NCBI GenBank assembly: GCA_934086775.1
Contig: CAKOIJ010000002.1
Span: forward strand, 1 to 61,878
From: an uncultured Bacilli bacterium
Lineage (GTDB): Bacteria; Bacillota_I; Bacilli_A; RF39; UBA660
Direction: 5' to 3'
DNA length: 61,878 nucleotides
Every line of letters begins with the position of its first letter. Position 1 is the stretch's first letter. This document shows, piece by piece, positions 8,841 through 17,774 of the stretch. A program made the translations under genes and the position numbers. A model generated the notes under the pieces. It had not been told where the DNA came from. It saw only the letters and a program-made list of their open reading frames with translations, and ran no database searches.

Positions 8841-9758
8841 ATGTCATATACAAGTAATATAAAAAATGAAATTCTTAACTTAGAATACTCTGAAACAGAA
8901 CTCATATCAGAATTATCAGCGATAGTAAATATAAGTGGTGAAATAACTAAAAATGAATTTTCTATATATACAGAAAACATAGGAGTATCCAGAAGAATAT
9001 ACAAATTAATAAAAGATTTATTTGGAGTAGAAGTAAACATAGAAAAAGAAGAAATAAATAGACTTAATAAAAACTATCTTCTTCACATAAAAGTAAAAGA
9101 TGCAGAAAAAATACTAAAAGCACTAAACATAATAGATGAAAAAGGTAGAAGAAAATATAAACCTGATAAATTCTTATGTGAAAATGTTGAAGAAAAAAAA
9201 TCTTATTTAAGGGGTGCTTTCCTAATATGTGGAAGCGTTAACGACCCAAAAACAAGTAGATATCATCTTGAATTTATAATAGACAATAAAATAATAGCTG
9301 AGTACATAAATGACTTATTAAATGAGCTTAACTTCAGTAGTAAAATACTAAAAAGAGAAAAACATTTCATGGTTTACATAAAAGAAAGTGAAAAAATAAG
9401 TGACTTTATAAAACTACTTAATGCTTATAATAATTTATTTTATTATGAAGATATAAGAATATATAGAGATCATAAAAATATGACTAATAGACTAAACAAT
9501 TGTGAACAAGCCAATATAGATAAAATAGTTTTTTCTTCGAATGAACAATTAGAAAACATAAAAAAACTAAAAGAAAGAGAAGACTTCGATCTATTAGATG
9601 ATAAAATAAAAGAAATATGCTTATATAAAGAAAAATATCCAGAAAGCTCTATGCAAGAACTTGCAGAAATAATGTCTATTGAAACAAATAATAAAATAAC
9701 TAAAAGTGGTGTTAATCACAGATTTAGAAAAATTAAAGAAATGGTTAAAGATAAATAA
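8841..9758 (+). CDS. whiA: DNA-binding protein WhiA
   Basis: WhiA combines a LAGLIDADG homing-endonuclease-like N-terminal domain (without nuclease activity) and a C-terminal helix-turn-helix. In Bacilli it influences division and chromosome segregation. The motifs SYLRGAFLICGSVNDPKTSRYHLEF (in pieces), NRLNNCEQANIDK and SGVNHRFRKI at the C-terminus are diagnostic. Length (305 aa) is normal. Only one base separates it from the M23 hydrolase gene, giving a division-themed ftsE-ftsX-hydrolase-whiA operon. Confidence 0.95.
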   Translation: MSYTSNIKNEILNLEYSETELISELSAIVNISGEITKNEFSIYTENIGVSRRIYKLIKDLFGVEVNIEKEEINRLNKNYLLHIKVKDAEKILKALNIIDEKGRRKYKPDKFLCENVEEKKSYLRGAFLICGSVNDPKTSRYHLEFIIDNKIIAEYINDLLNELNFSSKILKREKHFMVYIKESEKISDFIKLLNAYNNLFYYEDIRIYRDHKNMTNRLNNCEQANIDKIVFSSNEQLENIKKLKEREDFDLLDDKIKEICLYKEKYPESSMQELAEIMSIETNNKITKSGVNHRFRKIKEMVKDK

Positions 9759-9777
9759 CCATTTCTTATTTTATTCT
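9736..9777. terminator. Bidirectional terminator between whiA and the XRE gene
   Basis: Perfect 12-bp arms AAGAAATGGTTA (9736-9747) and TAACCATTTCTT (9756-9767) with an 8-nt loop. T-rich tails occur on both strands, so it can serve whiA and the convergent gene. Confidence 0.8.
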
Positions 9778-9984
9778 AGGATAAGGTTCTATAGTATTAG
9801 TAATTCCTAAAATATAATCTGTACTAGTATTATAATAAAAAGCTAGCTTTTTTAATAGTTCTAAAGGAATCCCTATCTTCTCAAGTTCATACTTACTGTA
9901 ATTGCTTTGATCAATTTTAAAAAGTTCAGCAATATCTTTCTGCGTTAAATCTTTATCTTCTCTTAAATCTTTTAATCTATTCAT
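9766..9984 (-). CDS. XRE-family helix-turn-helix regulator
   Basis: A 72-aa single-domain Cro/CI-type regulator: MNRLKDLREDKDLTQKDIAELFKI..SNYSKYELEKIGIPLELLKKLAFYY (in pieces) is a standard XRE HTH. I choose ATG 9984, preceded by GGTGA on the - strand; GTG 9996 is the longer alternative. It is divergently transcribed from the surface protein at 10073. The intergenic region carries a perfect TAGGTAA/TTACCTA palindrome inside the promoter of that gene and an imperfect second copy nearer this gene. The simplest reading is an autoregulating repressor of the surface protein. The binding itself is inferred. Confidence 0.85.
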   Translation of the reverse strand: MNRLKDLREDKDLTQKDIAELFKIDQSNYSKYELEKIGIPLELLKKLAFYYNTSTDYILGITNTIEPYPRIK

Positions 9985-10009
9985 TCTCTTCACCACTTTA
10001 ATTATAAAA

Positions 10010-10026
10010 TAGGTAATTTATAACTA
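10010..10026. promoter_or_regulatory. Imperfect second operator copy
   Basis: TAGGTAA-TTT-ATAACTA keeps the left half of the perfect palindrome at 10035-10051 and 5 of 7 bases of the right half. It lies on the XRE-gene side, where it could mediate autoregulation. Confidence 0.45.
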
Positions 10027-10055
10027 TTGACAATTAGGTAAATATTACCTATAGT
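10027..10055 (+). promoter_or_regulatory. Promoter of the surface-protein gene at 10073
   Basis: TTGACA (10027-10032), 17-nt spacer, TATAGT (10050-10055), start codon 17 bases later with GGTGATG as ribosome binding site. Confidence 0.75.
10035..10051. promoter_or_regulatory. Palindromic operator within the promoter spacer
   Basis: TAGGTAA-ATA-TTACCTA, perfect 7-bp arms. It fills the region between the -35 and -10 boxes of the surface-protein promoter, a repressor position. The adjacent divergent XRE gene is the obvious candidate for binding it. Confidence 0.65.
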
Positions 10056-10072
10056 TTATACTAGGTGATGAT

Positions 10073-11347
10073 ATGAAGAAGTATACTGCAATAATTACGA
10101 TGTTGATAAGTTTCTTATTATTAACATTTTATTTAAAAATTACTAAAGAAGAAAATAATAAAGAAATATCTAACATAGAAAAGATGTTAGAAAAACCAGA
10201 AGGTATAGAAGCTTATACCTTAGATAATGAAAAAACTACAATATCTTATGAAAACTTAATTAACTATTATACTTTAGATAAAATAACATGTAAGAATGGA
10301 ACTATTGCTACTTTTAATAAAATTGATAATTCAGTAAGTTTATCTAATATACATATGCCTGATTATTGTACAATGAACTTTACTGATAAAACATTATATT
10401 CACATTTAATGAAAGACAATAGTACTATAAAAACAAGGACGGACTTTAGCAGTACATATACAGAAACAAATACTAACACATTATTTAAAAGTACAGAAAG
10501 TATAGCAGGAAGCACACCTGTTACAGTATATTATTTTAGTGGAAATGCTAAAAATAACTGGGTTAAGTTTGCTGGTTACTACTGGAGAATAATAAGAACT
10601 AACCATGATGGAAGTGTGAGACTACTTTATTCAGGAACAAGTCCTGATACAACTGAGGGATATATAGGTACAAGTGCATTTAATACAGAATTTAATAGTC
10701 CTAAATATGTAGGATATATGTATGGAAGTGCAGATACTACATTAAATGAAGCAATAGCTAATACAAATAATAGTACAATAAAAACATATATAGATAACTG
10801 GTATAGTACAAACCTATCAAGTTACTCAAAATATATAAGTACAGAAGCAGTATACTGTAATGATAGAGAAGTAGAAGGTGGGACCTATAACACCGGGAAT
10901 ACGGAATTCTACTATGTTGCATACATAAGACTAAATACAAATAATCTGCCAAGTTATAATTGTGAAAACTCAAGAGATGCATTTTCGGTAAGTAACAGTG
11001 AAGCAATACTCAAATATTCGATAGGACTTATGACAGCAGATGAAATAACGTTTGCTGGAGGGTATAGATATACAAATTTATCTAGTCCATATACATGGTA
11101 TTATACAAATAGTAAGGGTTCAAGTATAACAGAAAGTATCTACTGGTGGCTGGGGTCAGCAGATTACTGGGATGGTGATTCTGCTCGTTCGTGGCATGCG
11201 GACGGTTCTGGCTATCCTGGTTACCTCGGTGGCGGAGGTGTTAGATATTCGCTTGGTGTAAGACCAGTTATTAGCATTAAAGGAGATGTTATATATTCTT
11301 CAGGAAATGGAAGTGCTGAAAACCCATACACAATAAAAGAAGTATAA
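10073..11347 (+). CDS. Putative membrane-anchored surface protein with lectin-like variable C-terminus
   Basis: An N-terminal hydrophobic segment (~residues 5-20) acts as signal/anchor, followed by ~400 residues rich in Ser, Thr, Asn and Tyr. The middle has GYYWRIIRTNHDGSVRLLYSG, and the C-terminus has YWWLGSADYWD..., then GVRPVISIKGDV and NGSAENPYTIKEV. The same terminal layout occurs in the partial gene at the window start. Bases ~11149-11265, encoding the WLGSAD...GVRP segment, are much richer in G+C than the rest of the gene, again resembling an exchangeable or diversified region. It is probably repressed by the divergent XRE protein. The fold assignment (C-type lectin/FGE-like) is from memory of similar proteins and is moderate. 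Confidence 0.75.
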   Translation: MKKYTAIITMLISFLLLTFYLKITKEENNKEISNIEKMLEKPEGIEAYTLDNEKTTISYENLINYYTLDKITCKNGTIATFNKIDNSVSLSNIHMPDYCTMNFTDKTLYSHLMKDNSTIKTRTDFSSTYTETNTNTLFKSTESIAGSTPVTVYYFSGNAKNNWVKFAGYYWRIIRTNHDGSVRLLYSGTSPDTTEGYIGTSAFNTEFNSPKYVGYMYGSADTTLNEAIANTNNSTIKTYIDNWYSTNLSSYSKYISTEAVYCNDREVEGGTYNTGNTEFYYVAYIRLNTNNLPSYNCENSRDAFSVSNSEAILKYSIGLMTADEITFAGGYRYTNLSSPYTWYYTNSKGSSITESIYWWLGSADYWDGDSARSWHADGSGYPGYLGGGGVRYSLGVRPVISIKGDVIYSSGNGSAENPYTIKEV

Positions 11348-11384
11348 TGTTAACAACTAAGCAATTATTAACACATAAAAAACT

Positions 11385-11421
11385 AATGTTGATAAATCTA
11401 GTTTTATCAACATTTTTCTTT
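11385..11421 (+). terminator. Terminator after the surface-protein gene
   Basis: Perfect 12-bp arms AATGTTGATAAA (11385-11396) and TTTATCAACATT (11403-11414), 6-nt loop, then a T-rich tail. Confidence 0.85.
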
Positions 11422-11471
11422 ACAAAATAAATTAAATAGTATAAAATACATACCAAAGGAGTAGTTGTATT

Positions 11472-12374
11472 ATGGATAATAATGAAATACTATTTGTTAA
11501 CGGTATAGTAAAAGAATTAATAAATTTCTCAAAAACTGAATACAAATTATTAGAAATATTAATTAATCTGGAAATTAAAGAAAAAGTAGATACTCCAGAA
11601 TATGATGAAATAATAAAAAAATACAGATTTTTAGAAGAAGTAATTGATGGAGAAATAAATAAATTAAATACAAGTAAAAGAATAACTTTTGCTGATAACA
11701 TAATAATGGGCCTCATGTATAAAATATGTGATGACCCTATTAAAGAAAGGAATATTGAAGCTTTAACTGTTCTTCGTCTTAATAAAAGAATAGATACTTT
11801 GCAAACTATAAAAACATCAAAAAACAAAGAGATAGATAAGCTAATAGAAACAATAAGACTATCTCAAGCATATGATATGATAAACTCAGTATTATATTAC
11901 CTGCATGATTACTCGAATTTAGATAATAATAATGAATTAAAAAACAAACTAATAGAATATAAATACAATCTTTCCTACATAACATTTGTAACAGAAGGAG
12001 CAATGTTAAACATAAAATACAAAAAACCAGAAAAATTAGTTTTAATAGGTGAATATTATATGAAAAAATATGCTAAAAATTTTAGAAATATTACTTTTGA
12101 AGAAGATACTTATCTAAGTATATTAATAGATAAAATTAAAAGAATAATTAATTACACAGAAAAAGACTTGGAAGACATAGAAACTTTAGAAGAATTAGCC
12201 ATATCACTAGCGCACATAAAAGCAGCATCATTAAGACTAGATGAAGAACTAATTAACAAAATTAATAAAAGTGTCGCAGCAAAAACAGAAAAAGTTGCTA
12301 GTCTTTTACAGAGTACTTTATATAGCGCTATAAAAGAAAAACATAATGTATACTACTTAAAAAAGGTTCTCTAA
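11472..12374 (+). CDS. Uncharacterised all-helical protein
   Basis: I do not recognise this 300-residue protein. It has no signal peptide or membrane segment and is rich in Lys, Glu, Ile and Leu, with predicted alpha-helix almost throughout. It therefore looks like a cytoplasmic helical-bundle or repeat protein. No catalytic motif is apparent. AAAGGAG lies about 10 bases before ATG 11472. It is isolated between the terminators at 11385 and 12360 and thus likely monocistronic. Its codon use matches the neighbouring housekeeping genes. Confidence 0.7.
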   Translation: MDNNEILFVNGIVKELINFSKTEYKLLEILINLEIKEKVDTPEYDEIIKKYRFLEEVIDGEINKLNTSKRITFADNIIMGLMYKICDDPIKERNIEALTVLRLNKRIDTLQTIKTSKNKEIDKLIETIRLSQAYDMINSVLYYLHDYSNLDNNNELKNKLIEYKYNLSYITFVTEGAMLNIKYKKPEKLVLIGEYYMKKYAKNFRNITFEEDTYLSILIDKIKRIINYTEKDLEDIETLEELAISLAHIKAASLRLDEELINKINKSVAAKTEKVASLLQSTLYSAIKEKHNVYYLKKVL

Positions 12375-12388
12375 AAAAGAACCTTTTT
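12360..12388. terminator. Bidirectional terminator between the helical protein gene and clpP
   Basis: Perfect 11-bp arms AAAAAGGTTCT (12360-12370) and AGAACCTTTTT (12378-12388), 7-nt loop. T runs on both strands serve the convergent genes. Confidence 0.88.
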
Positions 12389-12953
12389 ATAATACCTGAT
12401 CAACTAATCCATATTCTAAAGCTTCATCTGCATCTAAAAAATAATCTCTCTCAGTATCTTTAGTAATCTTACTTAAACTTTTACCAGTATTAAGAGATAA
12501 AATTTTGTTTATCTTCTTTTTAAGTTTAATAATTCTTTCAGCAGCAATTTTAATTTCGGTAGCTTGTCCACTTGCACCGCCAAGGGGTTGATGAATCATA
12601 ACCTCACTATTTTTAAGTGCAATTCTCTTTCCCTTTTCCCCGCTACTTAAAAGGAAAGCTGCCATAGATGCACACATACCAACACAAATAGTAGAAACGT
12701 CACTTTCAATAAAATTCATAGTATCATAAATAGCCATTCCGGCCGTAACAGAACCACCAGGGCTGTTAATATATAGGTAAATATCGTCGTTGCTTAAACT
12801 ACTAAGATAAAGAAGCTCACTAACAACTAAATTAGCAGTTTCATCAGTAATCTCACCACTCAAAAAAACAATCCTATCCTTAAGAAGCCTACTATAAATA
12901 TCAAAAGCTTTATACATCCCATCTTCCTTATCAACAATTGTTGGAATAATCAT
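12387..12953 (-). CDS. clpP: ATP-dependent Clp protease proteolytic subunit
   Basis: Serine protease ring that degrades proteins unfolded by ClpX/ClpC. The catalytic triad is visible: S96 in GMCASMAA, H121 in MIHQPLGG and D170 in DTERDYF. The conserved YINSPGGSVTAGMAIYDTM is also present. Length (188 aa) is normal. AGGTGAT precedes the ATG on the - strand. I see no CtsR-type heptad repeats upstream. It stands alone, convergent to the preceding gene. Confidence 0.96.
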   Translation of the reverse strand: MIIPTIVDKEDGMYKAFDIYSRLLKDRIVFLSGEITDETANLVVSELLYLSSLSNDDIYLYINSPGGSVTAGMAIYDTMNFIESDVSTICVGMCASMAAFLLSSGEKGKRIALKNSEVMIHQPLGGASGQATEIKIAAERIIKLKKKINKILSLNTGKSLSKITKDTERDYFLDADEALEYGLVDQVL

Positions 12954-13059
12954 ATTAAATCACCTATAAATATATTTACGAAAAAAATAAAAAAATATAC
13001 AAATAATAAGGCAAAAATCTAAAAATTTGATATAATATATATGAAAGTAGGTGCTATAC

Positions 13060-14709
13060 ATGAATAATGACATAATAGTAGATATTGAAAATGTAGGTTC
13101 GGTGGTACTAAAAGAAGGAACTACTATAGAAGAAATAATAAATAAACAAAATTTAGAAAATGAAATAATTGCAGCCTCGATAAATGGAGAAGTAGTCGAG
13201 CTAGATTATAAACTTTATGAAGATACAAAAATAAAACTAATAGACTTAAAAAATATAAATGGCGCTAGAATATATAGAAGTGGTCTTAAATTTCTCTATA
13301 TAACTGCTGTAAAAGAATTATTTGGAAGTGGCACTAATGTTGAATTAAAACATTCATTAGATAAAGGAATATATACCAGAATAAATATGGATGTAAATGA
13401 AAAAACAATAAATGAAATAAAAAATAAAATGCTAGAACTATCAAAAGAAAATAAAAGAATAAAAAAAGTTCAGGTACCAAGAAAAGAAGCACTTAGCTAC
13501 TTTAAAAATATCAAAGAAAATGAAAAAGCAAGTATCTATGAGCAAATGTCAGATGAAGTAGTAACACTTTATAAATTACTAGACTACTATAACTATTTTT
13601 ATTCCCAAATGCCAGTCAGCACGAAAATATTAAATAAATTTGATTTAACTTTAACTAAAGATGGAGCAATAATTCTTGAATATCCAGAAAGAGAAAATTT
13701 GATTATTCCAAAATATACCCATATAGAAGGAGTATTAAACGTATTTAAATTATATTCAAATTGGTCAAAATTATTAGGTGTCAATTATGTAGGAGAAGTA
13801 AATGATATAGTAATAGATGGCAAAATAAAAGAATTTATTGAACTTAATGAAATTAAACAAAATAGTGATTTAAATAATGTGGCAAACACAATTGAAAACA
13901 ATATTGACAAAATTAAAGTGGTCTTAATTGCGGGTCCATCTAGTTCAGGAAAAACAACAACCAGTAAAAAATTATCATTATACCTTAAAAATAAAGGAAT
14001 AGACACATTTGTACTATCAACTGATGATTTCTTTTTAGAAAGAAAAGACACACCTAAAGATGAAAATGGTAACTACTTATTTGACATACCCGAAGCAATA
14101 GATATTAACCTATTTAATCAAAAATTAAATGATTTACTAAATAAAAAAGAATGTATGTTACCAACATATAATTTCCTAACTGGAGAAAAAGAATACAAAG
14201 GAAAACCAGTTAAAATAAAAGAAAATGAAATAATTATAATAGAAGGAATACATACATTAAATGAAAAATTAACTTCTAGTATAGATAGGAAAAATAAACT
14301 TAAAATATATATTAGTCCATTCACCCCACTGGGACTAGATAGACACAATCATGTATCAACCCTTGATATTAGGTTAATAAGAAGATTAGTAAGAGACTAT
14401 AGAACAAGAGGTTATAGTGCTTCCGAAACTCTTAAAAATTGGCAAGTAGTAAGAAAGAGTGAAGAAAAATATATATTCCCTTACCAAAAAGAAGCAGACA
14501 TAGTTTTAAATACAGCACTAATATACGAATTGGGTGTACTTAAAACTTATGCAGTACCACTATTATATTCAGTAAAAATGGATGATGAATATTATGGTGA
14601 AGCATTAAGAATAATTAACTTTTTAAGATATTTCTTAAACATTTCTGAAAGTGATGTTCCAAGTACTGCTGTATTAAGGGAGTTTATAGGTAATGGATAT
14701 TTTGAATAA
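13060..14709 (+). CDS. TGS-domain uridine/nucleoside kinase-like protein
   Basis: The first ~65 residues resemble a TGS (ThrRS-type, ubiquitin-like) domain; residues ~60-250 resemble the ThrRS second additional domain; the C-terminal ~270 residues are a P-loop uridine-kinase-like domain (Walker A GPSSSGKTTTSKKL, then LSTDDFFLER and IIIEGIHTLNE). This fused architecture is a known Bacillota family usually labelled nucleoside kinase, with no firmly established substrate. I use ATG 13060, preceded by AGGTG, rather than GTG 13051. TATAAT at 13031-13036 is a likely -10 box. It is followed after 13 bases by gapA and is probably co-transcribed with it. Confidence 0.88.
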   Translation: MNNDIIVDIENVGSVVLKEGTTIEEIINKQNLENEIIAASINGEVVELDYKLYEDTKIKLIDLKNINGARIYRSGLKFLYITAVKELFGSGTNVELKHSLDKGIYTRINMDVNEKTINEIKNKMLELSKENKRIKKVQVPRKEALSYFKNIKENEKASIYEQMSDEVVTLYKLLDYYNYFYSQMPVSTKILNKFDLTLTKDGAIILEYPERENLIIPKYTHIEGVLNVFKLYSNWSKLLGVNYVGEVNDIVIDGKIKEFIELNEIKQNSDLNNVANTIENNIDKIKVVLIAGPSSSGKTTTSKKLSLYLKNKGIDTFVLSTDDFFLERKDTPKDENGNYLFDIPEAIDINLFNQKLNDLLNKKECMLPTYNFLTGEKEYKGKPVKIKENEIIIIEGIHTLNEKLTSSIDRKNKLKIYISPFTPLGLDRHNHVSTLDIRLIRRLVRDYRTRGYSASETLKNWQVVRKSEEKYIFPYQKEADIVLNTALIYELGVLKTYAVPLLYSVKMDDEYYGEALRIINFLRYFLNISESDVPSTAVLREFIGNGYFE

Positions 14710-14722
14710 AAGGAGAAAAAGA

Positions 14723-15727
14723 ATGATAAGAGTAGCGATTAATGGCTTTGGTAGAATAGGAAGATGTGCTTTAAGACAAATAATGGATAGAAAAGATATG
14801 GAAGTAGTAGGAATAAATGACTTAACAGACAGTTTAACGCTTGCCTATCTTTATAAATATGACTCTGTTCACAGAACACTAAATAGTAAAGTTGCATGTG
14901 AAGATGACTACATAGAAATAGATGGTAAAAAAATAAAAGTCTTTAGCGAAAGCGATCCAAATAAATTACCATGGGAAGAATTAAAAGTAGATATCGTACT
15001 TGAGTGTACTGGAGCTTTCACATCCAAAGAAAAAAGTATGGCTCACATAAACGCAGGTGCAAAAAAAGTTCTCATCAGTGCGCCAGCAAAAGACGAATGT
15101 AAGACAATAGTTTATGGAGTAAATGAAAAAATAATAGATAAAGAAGACATAGTATTAAGTGCAGCATCATGTACAACAAACTGCTTAGCACCTGTACTTA
15201 ACTTACTAAATAAATGCTTTATAGTTGAAGCAGGATTTATGTCTACAGTTCATGCCATAACAAATGATCAAGAAACACTTGATATTCCACACAAAAAAGG
15301 AATAGAAAGTAGACGTGGAAGAGCAGCTTCACTTAACATTGTACCAACCTCAACTGGAGCTGCAAGTACTATAGGAAGAGTAATACCTGAATTAAATGGC
15401 AAATTAGAAGGAGCCTCATACAGAGTGCCAGTAGGAGACGGAAGTTTAATTGATTTAATGGTTAATGTAAAAAAATCAGTTACACCAGAAGAAGTAAATG
15501 ACATGTTTAAAGGAAACGCATCTGATGTAATAAAAATAGTAAATGTTCCACTTGTAAGTTCAGACATAATAGGTACAACAGAAGGAGCAATTGTAGATGG
15601 ATTACTTACAAAAACAATTAATACTAATGACTTACATATTATAAAAGTATCAGCTTGGTATGATAACGAGTGGGGTTACACTAGTCAAATGCTTAAAACA
15701 GCGCATTATTGGTGCAAAAAGTACTAA
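14723..15727 (+). CDS. gapA: Glyceraldehyde-3-phosphate dehydrogenase, type I
   Basis: Converts glyceraldehyde-3-phosphate, NAD+ and phosphate to 1,3-bisphosphoglycerate. The Rossmann motif is INGFGRIGR (~6-14), the nucleophile is C150 in SAASCTTNCLAP, and the base is H177 in STVHAIT. The acidic residue in GINDLTD suggests NAD+ preference. Length 334 aa. ATG 14723 follows AAAGGAG by 8 bases; an upstream in-frame ATG at 14693 would overlap the previous gene and add residues not seen in the family. A terminator follows, so it is separate from pgk-tpiA. Confidence 0.97.
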   Translation: MIRVAINGFGRIGRCALRQIMDRKDMEVVGINDLTDSLTLAYLYKYDSVHRTLNSKVACEDDYIEIDGKKIKVFSESDPNKLPWEELKVDIVLECTGAFTSKEKSMAHINAGAKKVLISAPAKDECKTIVYGVNEKIIDKEDIVLSAASCTTNCLAPVLNLLNKCFIVEAGFMSTVHAITNDQETLDIPHKKGIESRRGRAASLNIVPTSTGAASTIGRVIPELNGKLEGASYRVPVGDGSLIDLMVNVKKSVTPEEVNDMFKGNASDVIKIVNVPLVSSDIIGTTEGAIVDGLLTKTINTNDLHIIKVSAWYDNEWGYTSQMLKTAHYWCKKY

Positions 15728-15742
15728 AAATGTGCTTTTTTA
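15716..15742 (+). terminator. Terminator after gapA
   Basis: Arms AAAAAGTAC (15716-15724) and GTGCTTTTT (15732-15740) with one G-T pair, 7-nt loop and T tail. The 5' arm overlaps the last codons. The following ~210 bases up to pgk are AT-rich; they hold a likely TATAAT at 15931-15936 and an open 28-codon stretch (15768-15854) without start or recognisable homology. Confidence 0.75.
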
Positions 15743-15954
15743 ATTTGACTAAATTAGAATTAGGTAAAAAAACAGACTAAAATGGCATGAACAAAATGAA
15801 AAAATAAAAAAAGTATTAATAGAAAAATATTTAAATAATAGAGGGCAAAATTAAAATTAACCTAAAAAAATTATCAGTAAACTTTGTGTATATAAATGAA
15901 TAAATTTAATTCAAAACAGAATATTAATAGTATAATAATTATAAGGTGAGTAAA

Positions 15955-17088
15955 ATGCAAACACTAAAAGATATAAATTTAGAAAACAAAAAAGTGATAC
16001 TAAGAGTAGACTATAATGTAAGTATTAAGGATGGTAAAGTAATAGATAATAATAGAATAAAAGCATCACTGGAAACAATAAATTATTTATTAGAAAAAAA
16101 TGCTAAAATAATTATTATGTCCCATTTAGGCAAAGTAAAAACCAAAGAAGATTTAAATAACTCGTTATTGCCAGTAAAAGAAGAATTAGAAAAACTTCTT
16201 AACAAGAAAATTTACTTTAGCAGTAAATTAAAAGGAAAAGAACTGGAAGAATTAGTAAAAAACCTAAAAGAAAAGGACATATTACTTCTAGAAAACACAA
16301 GGTTCATGGACTATCCTGACAAATTAGAAAGTAACTCAAATGAAGAATTAGCTAAATACTGGGCATCTTTAGGAGAAGTATTCATACTAGATGCTTTTGC
16401 ATCATGCCATCGAGAGCATACATCAACTTATGGAATAAGCAAATATTTACCACATGCAGTAGGGTTTCTAGTGTTAAAAGAAATAGAGGAATTAAAGAAA
16501 ATAAAAAATGAAAATAAAACGCTTTTATTAGGAGGAGCGAAAGCAGAAGACAAAATAGGGGTAATAAAAAATCTATTACCTACAACAGAAAAAGTATTAA
16601 TAGGAGGTAGAATGAGTGCAACTTTCCTAAAAAGTGAGAATATTAATGTTGGTAAAACATTAGTAGAGGATAACCTACTTGAAGAATGTAAAAAACTAAT
16701 CAAAACAAGCAAAATAGTACTTCCTATAGATGTTATAACAGAAAATGGTATAAAAGAAATAGGACATATTAATAATGATGAAACAATATATGATATTGGA
16801 CCTGAAACAATTAACATGTTTAAAAAAATGTTACATAATAGACCATTGATAATTATTAATGGAACTATGGGAAAATATGAAGATGATAATTATGAAAATG
16901 GTACAAAAGAATTGTTTAACTTTCTAAAACAAACAAAAAGTAAAGTAGTAGTTTTGGGTGGAGATGCAGGAGCAGCATCAAGAAAATATAACTTTACACC
17001 TAGTTACTTATCTACAGGTGGTGGAGCATCACTTGAATACCTAGAAGGAAAATCATTAAAACCTTTAGAAATAATGGAGGCAAAATGA
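15955..17088 (+). CDS. pgk: Phosphoglycerate kinase
   Basis: Transfers phosphate from 1,3-bisphosphoglycerate to ADP. Family motifs in order: ILRVDYNVSIKDG near the N-terminus, MSHLGKVK, LLENTRF, LDAFASCHREHTST, LLGGAKAEDKI, INGTMGKYE and VVLGGDAGAA with STGGGASLEYLEGK. Length 377 aa, slightly shorter than usual (~394). ATG 15955 has GGTGA spaced 5 bases upstream; GTG 15946 would overlap that site. The final TGA overlaps the tpiA ATG, so the two genes are translationally coupled. Confidence 0.97.
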   Translation: MQTLKDINLENKKVILRVDYNVSIKDGKVIDNNRIKASLETINYLLEKNAKIIIMSHLGKVKTKEDLNNSLLPVKEELEKLLNKKIYFSSKLKGKELEELVKNLKEKDILLLENTRFMDYPDKLESNSNEELAKYWASLGEVFILDAFASCHREHTSTYGISKYLPHAVGFLVLKEIEELKKIKNENKTLLLGGAKAEDKIGVIKNLLPTTEKVLIGGRMSATFLKSENINVGKTLVEDNLLEECKKLIKTSKIVLPIDVITENGIKEIGHINNDETIYDIGPETINMFKKMLHNRPLIIINGTMGKYEDDNYENGTKELFNFLKQTKSKVVVLGGDAGAASRKYNFTPSYLSTGGGASLEYLEGKSLKPLEIMEAK

Positions 17089-17774
17089 AAACGATAATCC
17101 TAAATCATAAAAGTTATTTAAGTTATGAAGAAGTCAAAAAGTACAAAGAAGAAATAGAAAAAATAAAAACAAAAGAAAACATAGTTTTAATGCCAAACAT
17201 TGCATATTTATCTATGTTTAATAATTCAAAACTAAATATAGGAAGTCAAAACTTTTATAGTTACAACTATGGTTCTTATACAGGAGAAATATGCTTAGAA
17301 AGTTTAAAAAGTATGAACATTAAATATACTTTGGTTGGACATCCAGAAAGATTACTTCTTAATTTAGATACATACATAAAAATAAAAGATAAATTGTTTA
17401 GAAGTTTAAATATGAAATTTCAAACAGTACTATGTATAGGTCATGATGAAAATATTAAAACAATTAAAAGAGAATTAAAATATTACTTAAGAAATATTGA
17501 ATACGATTCTTTAAAAAATTTAATAATTGCCTACGAACCAGCAAATAAAATAGAAGGAGAAGTAGTTAACTTAAAAAATATACAAAACACATATAACTAT
17601 ATAAAAAAATATATAAATAAACATTTTGAAATTGATATTCCTATCATATATGGAGGTTCTGTAAACAAACTAAATATCAATGATATTCTAAAAATAACGG
17701 ATGGAGTATTAATAGGAAAAATCTCGTTAGACATAAATGAAGTAAAAGATATACTAAAAAATCTAGATTACTAG
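17085..17774 (+). CDS. tpiA: Triosephosphate isomerase (divergent)
   Basis: Interconverts dihydroxyacetone phosphate and glyceraldehyde-3-phosphate. The four catalytic residues can be placed: N7 and K9 (NHK), H86 (VGHPER) and E151 (AYEP), with the phosphate-binding IYGGSVN near the end. The protein is shorter (229 aa) than the usual ~250. The active-site loop after AYEP reads ANKIEGE instead of VWAIGTG, so the flexible loop 6 is divergent. The pgk-tpiA coupling supports the assignment. Confidence 0.93.
   Translation: MKTIILNHKSYLSYEEVKKYKEEIEKIKTKENIVLMPNIAYLSMFNNSKLNIGSQNFYSYNYGSYTGEICLESLKSMNIKYTLVGHPERLLLNLDTYIKIKDKLFRSLNMKFQTVLCIGHDENIKTIKRELKYYLRNIEYDSLKNLIIAYEPANKIEGEVVNLKNIQNTYNYIKKYINKHFEIDIPIIYGGSVNKLNINDILKITDGVLIGKISLDINEVKDILKNLDY

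Noticed and set aside
15768..15854. 28-codon open stretch between gapA and pgk as a gene remnant
   Set aside because: No start codon, no ribosome binding site and no recognisable homology; too short to support.
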